This document shows, piece by piece, positions 34,597 to 42,570 of a stretch of DNA of 64,000 nt. Made by a program: the position numbers and the translations under genes. Origin of the DNA: Pyrinomonadaceae bacterium (lineage in GTDB: Bacteria > Acidobacteriota > Blastocatellia > Pyrinomonadales > Pyrinomonadaceae); the NCBI GenBank assembly GCA_021228405.1, contig JAJQRF010000006.1, forward strand, positions 1 through 64,000, in the 5' to 3' direction. Every line of letters starts with the position of its first letter. Position 1 is the first letter of the stretch. Below the pieces are notes generated by a model, which was not told where the DNA came from, made no database searches, and saw only the letters and a list, made by a program, of their open reading frames with translations.

Positions 34597-36837
34597 ATGA
34601 AAAAGCTTTGGATAGCATTTGCGGCAGTTTTTATAATATCGTTCGGCGTTCTAATATGGATCGGAACCGAAATTTTCAGACAAGCCCCGCCGATTCCGAA
34701 CGAGGTCGTGACGACCGAGGGGAAAGTTCTGATAGGGAGCGATGAAATCTCGAACGGGCAGAACGTTTGGCAGGCAATGGGCGGAATGCAGGTCGGCTCG
34801 ATCTGGGGGCACGGAAGCTATGTTGCGCCTGACTGGACGGCGGAATATTTGCATCGCGAAGCGGTTTTTATCTTGAATGAATTTGCCCGGAACGATTTCT
34901 CAAAAGATTACGACGCGCTTTCGAGCGAACAGCAAGCCGCTTTACGTCAGCGTTTACAGGATTTGGTCAGGAGAAATAATTTTGATGAAAAAACGGGGAA
35001 ACTGATCGTCGAACCCGTTCGGGCAAGAGCTTTTGAAGAAAATCTGAAATATTACTCGAACATATTTGCGAACGGAAGCAAGGATTTTGCGATTCAAAAA
35101 AATGCTCAATCCGATCCGACCAAGCTTCGGCAGATGAACTCGTTTTTCTTTTGGACGGCGTGGGCTTCGGCGGCAAATCGTCCGAATAAAAATATTTCCT
35201 ACACGAGCAATTTTCCCGCCGAACCGCTGGTCGGAAACACGGCGACGAACGATACGATTCTCTGGACGGGGGTAAGCGTAATTATTCTGATCGCAGGAAT
35301 CGGCGGTATCGTCTGGTTTTTGGCGGGAACCAGAAAGGAAATTTCGACCGACGACGCGCCGCATACCGACCCGTTTATCGGTTTCAACCTTTTCCCGTCG
35401 CAAAAAGCCACGGTTAAATATTTTCTGGTTGTTTCGCTGTTGTTCGTTTTGCAGATCGTGATGGGAATAATCACGGCGCATTACGGGGTTGAAGGTCAAG
35501 GATTTTACGGGATTCCGCTCGCCGAATATTTGCCTTATGTCGTGACGCGAACGTGGCATACACAGCTCGGCATTTTCTGGATTGCGACTTCGTGGCTTGC
35601 CGCCGGATTGTTTATCGGACCGATCGTAGCGGGCTATGAACCGAAATATCAAAAATTGGGAGTCGATATTTTATTCGGCGCGCTGCTTGTCGTCGTGCTC
35701 GGTTCGATGGCGGGACAATGGGCAAGCGTGATGCACAAATTAAACGGCGATATGTGGTTTTGGTTCGGTCATCAAGGCTATGAGTATGTCGATCTGGGCA
35801 GGATTTGGCAGATCGCTCTGCTGATCGGTTTGCTTTTGTGGCTCGGACTGATTATGCGGACTGCGATTCCGGCATTGAAGAAGAACGACAATCAAAAACC
35901 GCTCGTCATTTTATATTTGATCTCAACGACAGGCATCGCACTTTTTTATTCGCCGGGACTTTTCTGGGGAATGAGGTCGAATTTATCGGTCGTCGAATAT
36001 TGGCGTTGGTGGGTTGTGCATCTTTGGGTCGAAGGCTTTTTTGAAGTTTTCGCAACGGTCGTCGTCGCCTTTTTATTTGCTAAAATGGGCGTTATCAATC
36101 CGAAAAGCGCGGCTTACGCATCGCTTTTGTCGGGCGCAATTTATTTGAGCGGCGGCATTATCGGAACGTGTCATCACCTTTATTTTTCAGGAACTCCGAC
36201 GGTCGCGCTCGCGTTCGGTTCGGTTTTCAGCGCACTCGAAATCGTTCCGTTAACGATGGTCGGTTTTGAAGCGTGGGAAAATATTCACCGTCTGCGTTCG
36301 CGCAAATGGCTCCGGCAATATAAATGGGTCATTTACTTTTTCGTCGCGGTCGCATTCTGGAATCTGGTCGGTGCGGGAATTTTCGGATTTATGATAAATC
36401 CGCCGATCGCGCTTTACTATATGCAAGGTCTGAACACGACACCGCTTCACGGGCACGGCGCGCTTTACGGAGTTTACGGAACGCTCGGGTTGGCTTTGTT
36501 GTTATTCTGTCTGCGGGCGATGAAACCCGAACTTATCTGGAAGGAAAGACTTATCAAATTTGCTTTCTGGGGAATCAACGGCGGAATGCTGGCAATGATG
36601 CTTTTCAGTTTACTTCCGATCGGTCTGCTTCAAACGATGGAATCCGTTTCACACGGCTACTGGTCGGCGCGAAGTCCCGAATTTATGCAGACTGAAATAA
36701 TGCAATTTTTCCGTTGGATGCGTATCTTCGGCGATGTCGCTTTTTCGATCGGTGCGGTTGCCTTTGTCTGGTTTGCGATCGATTTGATCTTTGCAGGAAA
36801 AGAAAAAGCTCCCGTCGGCGAATTGGCGGAAGCCTGA
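34597..36837 (+). CDS. norZ: Quinol-dependent nitric oxide reductase (qNor)
   Basis: 746 residues from the ATG at 34597, chosen because GAGG lies nine bases upstream. Single-subunit qNor: an N-terminal membrane helix and periplasmic domain (about 30-215; GSIWGHGSYVAPDWTAEYLHREA) are fused to the NorB-type heme-copper oxidase core of about 12-13 helices. Core signatures include ITAHYGVEG, YVVTRTWHTQLGIFWIATSWL, WVEGFFEVFATV and TTPLHGHGALYGVYG, which supply heme and non-heme iron ligands. It reduces NO to N2O with quinol at the inner membrane. No nitrite reductase or norC is nearby, so detoxification seems more likely than full denitrification. The gene family is also called norB/norZ. Confidence 0.95.
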   Translation: MKKLWIAFAAVFIISFGVLIWIGTEIFRQAPPIPNEVVTTEGKVLIGSDEISNGQNVWQAMGGMQVGSIWGHGSYVAPDWTAEYLHREAVFILNEFARNDFSKDYDALSSEQQAALRQRLQDLVRRNNFDEKTGKLIVEPVRARAFEENLKYYSNIFANGSKDFAIQKNAQSDPTKLRQMNSFFFWTAWASAANRPNKNISYTSNFPAEPLVGNTATNDTILWTGVSVIILIAGIGGIVWFLAGTRKEISTDDAPHTDPFIGFNLFPSQKATVKYFLVVSLLFVLQIVMGIITAHYGVEGQGFYGIPLAEYLPYVVTRTWHTQLGIFWIATSWLAAGLFIGPIVAGYEPKYQKLGVDILFGALLVVVLGSMAGQWASVMHKLNGDMWFWFGHQGYEYVDLGRIWQIALLIGLLLWLGLIMRTAIPALKKNDNQKPLVILYLISTTGIALFYSPGLFWGMRSNLSVVEYWRWWVVHLWVEGFFEVFATVVVAFLFAKMGVINPKSAAYASLLSGAIYLSGGIIGTCHHLYFSGTPTVALAFGSVFSALEIVPLTMVGFEAWENIHRLRSRKWLRQYKWVIYFFVAVAFWNLVGAGIFGFMINPPIALYYMQGLNTTPLHGHGALYGVYGTLGLALLLFCLRAMKPELIWKERLIKFAFWGINGGMLAMMLFSLLPIGLLQTMESVSHGYWSARSPEFMQTEIMQFFRWMRIFGDVAFSIGAVAFVWFAIDLIFAGKEKAPVGELAEA

Positions 36838-36877
36838 ATTTGCAAATTCAAATTAATCGCCTGAAATCTTGTTTCAG

Positions 36878-37151
36878 AAAGGTGAAATGAATTGTTTTCC
36901 AAAGAAAACGGATTATCTACAAAGGGAAACGCTTTATTTTAAAAGGGAAACGAATCATTTCAAAAGGGAAATGAATCATTTTAAAAGGAAAACGGTTCAC
37001 TTTAAAAGGAAAACGGTTCATTTTAAAAGGGAAACGGTCTATTAAGAAAGGGAAACGGTTCATTTTAAAAGGGAAACGAATCATTTACAAAGGGAAACGG
37101 TTCGTTTCCCTTTGTAAATAAGTAAAATCGAAAGGAAAACGGTTCAAATTC
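36878..37151. repeat. Tandem array 3: about twelve 21-bp units
   Basis: Units keep a strict 21-bp period from 36900 through 37151, with one further diverged unit at 36878. Typical unit: AAAGGGAAACGGTTCATTTT plus A. Two subtypes occur, with CGGTTCA or CGAATCA. It lies between qNor and the truncated hemoglobin gene. Stop codons occur in every plus-strand frame, so it is noncoding. The core GAAA-CG resembles arrays 1 and 2. Confidence 0.92.
37084..37118. repeat. Perfect 16-bp palindrome at the end of array 3
   Basis: Arms 37084-37099 and 37103-37118 (TTTACAAAGGGAAACG / CGTTTCCCTTTGTAAA) are perfectly complementary with a 3-base loop. The left arm is an array unit and the right arm is its inverted copy. 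It is not followed by a T run. Confidence 0.9.
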
Positions 37152-37239
37152 TCCTGATGTTGCATCGAAAACAGTGAAATGACAGCCGTAAAATCAGTTT
37201 GAAATCAAATTTCGGCTACCTTTCGATTTTAGAACTGAT

Positions 37240-37322
37240 CTCATAAATAATTTTTAAGCGTTGAGAGTCGCGCCTTCGCCTTGTAATGAAGGGACTTTCA
37301 ACTCGCTCCAATCATTTATGAG
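37240..37322. repeat. Nested inverted repeat upstream of the hemoglobin gene
   Basis: Outer arms CTCATAAAT / ATTTATGAG (37240-37248, 37314-37322) enclose GTTGAGAGTC / GACTTTCAAC (9 of 10 paired) and a short CTTC/GAAG hairpin. It ends 27 bp before the ATG, so it would lie in the leader of the hemoglobin mRNA or is a small palindromic insertion. Confidence 0.7.
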
Positions 37323-37349
37323 CTGGATTTTAGTTAAAATAAAATTGTT

Positions 37350-37763
37350 ATGAAAGACATTACAGATAGAAAAGACATTGAAAAACTGGTCGAAGATTTT
37401 TATCTCAAAGCTCTTAACGATCGAAAGATCGGATTTATTTTCACCGAAGTTGCCGAAATCGATTTGCAAAAACATCTCCCGGTAATTTCCGATTTTTGGG
37501 AAATGATAATCTTCAAATCGGTTAATTTTCTGCAAAAATACGGGCGCAGTCCGATGTTGACGCACGTTTTGCTCAATCAAAAAGAACCTTTGAAATCCGA
37601 ACATTTTAAGCGTTGGATAAAACTTTTCTGTGAAACGGTCGATGAACAATTTGCGGGTGAAAATGCCGATCTGGTAAAGGCGAGAGCGATCTCGATCGCA
37701 AGGATGATGATGTTGAAGTTCACCGAAGAAAAGCGCGAAGCCGTTCGGGTTGTTCAAGGATGA
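37350..37763 (+). CDS. Group III truncated hemoglobin
   Basis: 137 residues, the usual size for trHb3. The family pattern is present: KLVEDFYLKALNDRKIGFIF at the start, HLPVISDFWEMIIF, and the proximal-His region SEHFKRWIKLF (H85). Such globins bind O2 and NO and are often linked with nitrosative stress. Its position next to qNor supports NO handling. The last 44 bp overlap the 3' end of the convergent Crp/Fnr gene. Confidence 0.9.
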   Translation: MKDITDRKDIEKLVEDFYLKALNDRKIGFIFTEVAEIDLQKHLPVISDFWEMIIFKSVNFLQKYGRSPMLTHVLLNQKEPLKSEHFKRWIKLFCETVDEQFAGENADLVKARAISIARMMMLKFTEEKREAVRVVQG

Positions 37764-38364
37764 TCTTACCGTGAACGATCTTCAGCAAATCCTTGTCGGC
37801 TAATTTTTTGACGGCGCGAATCGTCGTTTCGGTCGTCAAACCTGCCATTTCAGCAATGTCCTGGCGGCGCATCGTGATCTTGACCGGCTGTTTTTCGTCT
37901 TCTTTTTTGGCTAATCTCAGCAAAACATTTCCGACGCGGTGTTCGGGCGAAGCGGTGACGAGATTTTGGATCGTCGCCGTTTTTTCACGGAGCATTGCGC
38001 TCATCCATTCGATCACGGCAAAGGAAAACTCGCTCGAATCGCGCAAAAGCTTGAGAAAGTCGGGGCGGTAAATTATTAAAAGTTTCGTTTCTTCCATCGC
38101 GATTGCGGTCGAAGGGAAGTTTCCGCCGTCGAAAGCGGGCGGGACGGCAAACATTTCGCCGTTTTGAAAAATCCCGATAATGACTTCCTTGCCGATCTCG
38201 GGAAATCTGACCATTTTGATCTTTCCGCTTACGACGATCGGCAAAAATTCGGCTTTATCGCCCTCGGCAAAAATCTCTTCGCCTTCAAAAAAGGTCTTCG
38301 TCCGTCCGCAGTTGTGCAAACTTTCCGCCAGCGCGGTTCCGGCGATTTCGAGCAATGGCTTCAT
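37720..38364 (-). CDS. Crp/Fnr-family regulator
   Basis: 214 residues. The N-terminal cyclic-nucleotide-binding-like beta barrel is at about 20-130 (FFEGEEIFAEGDKAEFLPIVVSGKIKM), and the C-terminal winged helix at about 145-210 with recognition helix region RRQDIAEMAGLTTETTIRAVKKL. Only one cysteine is present, so it is not an iron-sulfur FNR. A heme-based Dnr-like sensor or a cyclic-nucleotide-free type is possible. It is third in a mutS-yihY-crp arrangement (4-bp overlap with yihY) and converges on the truncated hemoglobin. Control of the NO genes is plausible but unproven. Confidence 0.9.
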   Translation of the reverse strand: MKPLLEIAGTALAESLHNCGRTKTFFEGEEIFAEGDKAEFLPIVVSGKIKMVRFPEIGKEVIIGIFQNGEMFAVPPAFDGGNFPSTAIAMEETKLLIIYRPDFLKLLRDSSEFSFAVIEWMSAMLREKTATIQNLVTASPEHRVGNVLLRLAKKEDEKQPVKITMRRQDIAEMAGLTTETTIRAVKKLADKDLLKIVHGKIILEQPERLRAFLR

Positions 38365-39248
38365 ACATTTTCCGTTGCCTTCAATTCTTTTTTCGATTTG
38401 AATCTGTCTTCAATAATAGCGTCAATCGCCGCGCCGATGTGAATCACGAGCGCGGTCAGATAAAGCCAGAGCATCAGGATGATGACCGCGCCGAGCGAAC
38501 CGTAAGTTTTATCGTAATTATTGAAAAAATGAAGGTAAAGCCGAAAACCACTCGTTAAAATGAGCCACAGGATCAAAGCCGTAACCGAACCGTAAGAAAA
38601 CCATTTGTGTTTATATTCGGCGACATTCGGAAGAAAATTGTAGAGCAGTGCAAAGGTGAAATGCAGAACAATCAGAAACGAAATCCATTGAATGACGAGC
38701 AAAATACTGTAAGGCGGAATCGGCAAATAAATGGCTTCGAGCAAAACCGAGAACATTTTCCAGCCGTAAAAAACTATTCCCAGAGCAAAACTCAAAAGCA
38801 AGATCAAAATCAGCGTTAAAATCAGCGATTGAAGCTTGGTTTTCCACCAGGCGCGGGTTTCCTTCAAACGATAGACGTTATTTAAGGCAATACGCAAACT
38901 GTCCATCCCGGCGGAAGCCGACCAAAGCGCGATCAGAAAACCGAGCGTCAGCTTACCGCTCGAACTGTTTTCGGAAACTTCGATGATCGTTTTCTGGACT
39001 AGTTGGTAAGCCGAAAAAGGCATTATCTGCCGCAGATAAGAAAAAAGTTCGACGCGCAGATCGTCGGCTTTTCCCAATATCAGACCGAAGAGATTTACCA
39101 GAAATAACAAAAGCGGGAAAAGCGAAAACGAAAGATAAAAGGCGACCTGCGCCGTACTGCTGAAAATGTCGTCTTCAAATACCTTATCGTAAAGCCGCGA
39201 TAAAATGTATTTCAGCCTGACATAGTTTCTGCTTAATGATGAAGCCAT
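38361..39248 (-). CDS. YihY/BrkB family membrane protein
   Basis: 295 residues with six or so membrane helices (FYLSFSLFPLLLFLVNLF, IALWSASAGMDSLRIALNNVY, GSLGAVIILMLWLYLTALVIHIGAAI). It belongs to the YihY/UPF0761 family, once called RNase BN by error. The molecular function is unsettled. It starts 6 bp after mutS and overlaps the Crp/Fnr start by 4 bp. Confidence 0.9.
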   Translation of the reverse strand: MASSLSRNYVRLKYILSRLYDKVFEDDIFSSTAQVAFYLSFSLFPLLLFLVNLFGLILGKADDLRVELFSYLRQIMPFSAYQLVQKTIIEVSENSSSGKLTLGFLIALWSASAGMDSLRIALNNVYRLKETRAWWKTKLQSLILTLILILLLSFALGIVFYGWKMFSVLLEAIYLPIPPYSILLVIQWISFLIVLHFTFALLYNFLPNVAEYKHKWFSYGSVTALILWLILTSGFRLYLHFFNNYDKTYGSLGAVIILMLWLYLTALVIHIGAAIDAIIEDRFKSKKELKATENV

Positions 39249-39254
39249 AAAAGT

Positions 39255-41846
39255 TTACCCGCTTGCTCGTTTAAGTTCTGTTATATTGTGGCTTATCGGC
39301 GTGGATTTTGCCAACTTTTTGAGTTCGTAAATCAACATTAATGCTTCGACGGGCGAAAGCGAATCCGTATCGATCTCCGCCAACTTTCGGTCGATCAGGC
39401 TTTGCGGGGTTTTATGCGCCGAAATGCTCTGAACGTTTTCGGATTCGTATTCCTTCAAAAGCTGTTCCGCCCGCCGCACGACCGGTTTCGGCAAGCCCGC
39501 GATCTTAGCTGCATAAACGCCGTAACTCTTCAATGCCGTTCCTTTTTCCATTCTGTAATTGAACTTCAATTCGCCGTCGTTTTCATCGATTAAAAAATGA
39601 TAATTTTCGACATTCGTCAAAATTTCCCGCAATTCGGCAAGCTCGTGATAATGCGTGGCAAAAAGCGTGCGGGTTTTCAGTTTCGGGTGATTGTGAACGA
39701 ATTCAAGCACGGAGCGTGCTACCGCCAAACCGTCAAAAGTCGAAGTTCCGCGACCGAGTTCGTCCAGTAAGATCAGACTGTTCGGCGTAGCGTGATGCAA
39801 AATTTCCGCCGTTTCGATCATCTCGGTCATAAACGTCGATTCGCCCGAACCGATGCGGTCGTAAAGCCCGATGCGCGTAAAAATGCGGTCGCAAATGCCG
39901 ACGACCGCTTCATCCGCCGGGACGAACGAACCGATCTGCGCAAGCAAAACGATCAACGCCGTCTGACGTAAAAACGTCGATTTTCCCGAAGCGTTCGGAC
40001 CTGTGATTAAAGCTATCTGCGGCGCGCCGTTTCCGCCGAGCGACGAATCGTTGGCAACAAATTCTTTTCTGTTTTCCGCCAAAATATTTTCGATCACGGG
40101 ATGACGACCTTTTTTGATGCGCAAAAGGGAAGTTTCATTAACGACCGGACGATTGTAGTTACATTCTTCCGCAACCTCGGAAAGCGAACAGATCACATCG
40201 AGATAAGCGACTGTTTGTGCCGCAAGCAAAATTTCGTTGCGGTTTTTCCCGACTTCCGAACAAATCTGCCGGAACAGGTTGTTTTCAAGTTCGGCGATGC
40301 GTTCCTGTGCGTGAATGACGAGCGATTCATACTCTTTGAGTTCCAAAGTGACGTATCTTTCAGCCGGGATCAGCGTTTGTTTCCGCGAATAATCGGACGG
40401 AACGAGATGCAGATTCGATTTGGTAACTTCGATGTAATAACCGAAAACCTTATTGAAACCGACGCGCAATGATCTTATTCCCGTTCGTTCTCTTTCGCGC
40501 TTTTCGAGTTCGGCAAGAAAATTTTTCCCGTCCGCCAGACTTTCGCGGAGTTTGTCCAATTCATTGGAAAAGCCTTTTTTGATAATTCCGCCCTGATCGC
40601 TATTCTTTGAAGGAAGTTCCCCGGAAATTGCCGAGTCGATCAGTTTTGCCGTTTTCGCACAATCCGGAAGGTGCATCATAAGCTGACCGAACCGAATGGA
40701 ATCTTTTTGTAAAACCGACTTTAGTTGCGGAATCAGTTCGAGGCTTTTCCCGAAAGCGCGAAGCTCGTAAGCGGAAATGAAATTTGCTTTGGCGCGTGAA
40801 GAAAGCCTTTCCAAATCTTTCACATTGGAGAGAATTTCCTGCAAATGATTTCTCGGATCGGTATTTCCCTTAAACCAGGCGATATGTTCCTGACGGCGAA
40901 AAATCTCGGAAACGTCGAGCAACGGTTGTCTGAGCCAACGCCGCAAAAGTCTGCCGCCCATCGGCGTTTTCGTGCGGTCGATAACGGATAAAAGACTTGA
41001 GCCTGAACTGCTCTGCAAAATTTCGAGGCTTCGCAAAGTATTGCCGTCGATCATCATAAACTCGCTGAAATCGTAAGAAGTCAAACGAGTTAACTGCTCG
41101 GCGGTGCCGAATTGCGTTTCCTGCAAATATGAAATGATCGCGCCGGCGGCGGAAACCGCAAGCGGCAGATTGTCCAAGCCGAACGGCTTCAACGTCGTCG
41201 TGTGAAAATGCTTTTGGAGCGTTTTCTGACCGAACTCAAAATTGAAAACATCGGCAGTGAGTTTTGTAACGAATTGCGGCAGATCGCGATTGCTGAAATG
41301 ATCCTGCGTTTCGGCAATGATGATTTCGGCAGGCGAAAGTCTTTGAATTTCGCTCAACGCGTCTTTGTTTTCAATTTCCGTCGCCGCAAAATCTCCGGTC
41401 GTGATGTCGGCGTAAGCGATTCCCGCCCGGATTCCGTCGCTGATAAATGCACAAAGGTAATTGTTCGATTTGCTGTCTAAAAGCTCGGGTTCGATGATCG
41501 TTCCGGCGGTCACGATACGGACGACATCGCGCTGAATCAGCTTTTTGCCGTGGTCGCCTTTGATCGGAACCGTGGAAGTTTGTTCGCAGATCGCAACCCT
41601 GTGACCGCGTGAGATCAGCGTTGCCAGATGACGCTCGAGCGAAAAATGCGGAACTCCGGCGAGCGGAACGCGCATTCCTTTGCCCATCGGTTTCGAGGTC
41701 AGAACAATATCCAGCTCGCGTGCCAACAGCTTTGCGTCGTCATCGAAAGCCTCATAAAAATCACCAAGACGGAAAAGCAGGATCGCGTCTTGGTGTTTGG
41801 CTTTAATTTCCAGATATTGCCGCCTGATCGGCGTTTCGTCTTTCAT
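39255..41846 (-). CDS. mutS: DNA mismatch repair protein MutS
   Basis: 863 residues, normal MutS1 length. The mismatch-probing F-x-E is present in LGDFYEAF (F30, E32). Later come the connector, lever and clamp domains, then the ATPase with Walker A ITGPNASGKSTFLRQ, Walker B LILLDELGRGTSTFDG and the C-terminal helix-turn-helix region. It recognises mispairs and recruits MutL, which is not in this window. It is the first gene of the mutS-yihY-crp unit. Confidence 0.97.
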   Translation of the reverse strand: MKDETPIRRQYLEIKAKHQDAILLFRLGDFYEAFDDDAKLLARELDIVLTSKPMGKGMRVPLAGVPHFSLERHLATLISRGHRVAICEQTSTVPIKGDHGKKLIQRDVVRIVTAGTIIEPELLDSKSNNYLCAFISDGIRAGIAYADITTGDFAATEIENKDALSEIQRLSPAEIIIAETQDHFSNRDLPQFVTKLTADVFNFEFGQKTLQKHFHTTTLKPFGLDNLPLAVSAAGAIISYLQETQFGTAEQLTRLTSYDFSEFMMIDGNTLRSLEILQSSSGSSLLSVIDRTKTPMGGRLLRRWLRQPLLDVSEIFRRQEHIAWFKGNTDPRNHLQEILSNVKDLERLSSRAKANFISAYELRAFGKSLELIPQLKSVLQKDSIRFGQLMMHLPDCAKTAKLIDSAISGELPSKNSDQGGIIKKGFSNELDKLRESLADGKNFLAELEKRERERTGIRSLRVGFNKVFGYYIEVTKSNLHLVPSDYSRKQTLIPAERYVTLELKEYESLVIHAQERIAELENNLFRQICSEVGKNRNEILLAAQTVAYLDVICSLSEVAEECNYNRPVVNETSLLRIKKGRHPVIENILAENRKEFVANDSSLGGNGAPQIALITGPNASGKSTFLRQTALIVLLAQIGSFVPADEAVVGICDRIFTRIGLYDRIGSGESTFMTEMIETAEILHHATPNSLILLDELGRGTSTFDGLAVARSVLEFVHNHPKLKTRTLFATHYHELAELREILTNVENYHFLIDENDGELKFNYRMEKGTALKSYGVYAAKIAGLPKPVVRRAEQLLKEYESENVQSISAHKTPQSLIDRKLAEIDTDSLSPVEALMLIYELKKLAKSTPISHNITELKRASG

Positions 41847-41906
41847 AAATTGTTCGGCTTCGCTTTCTATTTTACAAGGTTTTAAGCAAGAAAGTGAATC
41901 CGCCGA

Positions 41907-42494
41907 TTAACCTCTTGCACGTTCGAGCAAAGTCATCGTCAAAACTCCCAGAATCAAACGGGTTTCTTCATCATTAGCGAGATCGGATTGTTTTTCGAGT
42001 TGGAATTTACCTTCAAAAAACGCGGGTTGCTTGGCAAGCCGCGCCACAGGCGAACCGTCGGGACGCGAAATAATGTAGGCAGGATTAAAAAGATAACCCG
42101 TAAACATTCCCAAAACCGGAACTTCGCCCGCGAAAGCATCGATCACTTTTACCCAACCGTTTTCTTCATTGACGTTAAATGCAAGATTTCCGCTCGGATC
42201 GGTGATTTGATAATTTGCCTTCCAGAGCGAACGCATTCCCTGACGTTTGATGGCTCCGAGCCGGTTTCCCTGGCTGTCGGTGAAATTGTAGTTAGCCGAA
42301 AAATCGATCACACGATCGGCTTTAATATTGTATAGATGTTGGGTTTGCTGTTCGTCGGCAAAAACGTTGATGTCTTCTTTCAGCTTCAAAAGTTTCTGTT
42401 TGACATAGCCGAGCAGATTGCCGTTCGCATCGCGAATATATATCTGGCTTGCAAGCGCAAGCAGCTTAAAACTAAAGTTCAAGGGGTAATTCAT
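41907..42494 (-). CDS. LURP-one-related / scramblase-like protein
   Basis: 195 residues from the ATG at 42494, supported by GGAG seven bases upstream. Repeated beta-strand pattern with IRDANGNLLGYVKQK, YNFTDSQGNRLGAIKRQG, YQITDPSGNLAFNV and FNPAYIISRPDGSPVARL is that of the LURP-one/Tubby-like beta-barrel family. No signal peptide. The function in bacteria is unknown; lipid binding is possible. Confidence 0.75.
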   Translation of the reverse strand: MNYPLNFSFKLLALASQIYIRDANGNLLGYVKQKLLKLKEDINVFADEQQTQHLYNIKADRVIDFSANYNFTDSQGNRLGAIKRQGMRSLWKANYQITDPSGNLAFNVNEENGWVKVIDAFAGEVPVLGMFTGYLFNPAYIISRPDGSPVARLAKQPAFFEGKFQLEKQSDLANDEETRLILGVLTMTLLERARG

Positions 42495-42570
42495 AATTTT
42501 CTCCGGTATTAGAATAAAATCGAAAAGCAATAATATTTTAACTTATCTTGCGGGATATTTTGTAAAGAAA

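Noticed and set aside
34449-34745. 98-residue frame overlapping the start of qNor
   Set aside because: It overlaps the qNor coding region in another frame, and the C-terminal part is a polar shadow of it.
14831-37151. CRISPR arrays at the three tandem repeats
   Set aside because: The units follow each other directly with no unique spacers, the period is 20-21 bp and no cas gene is present.
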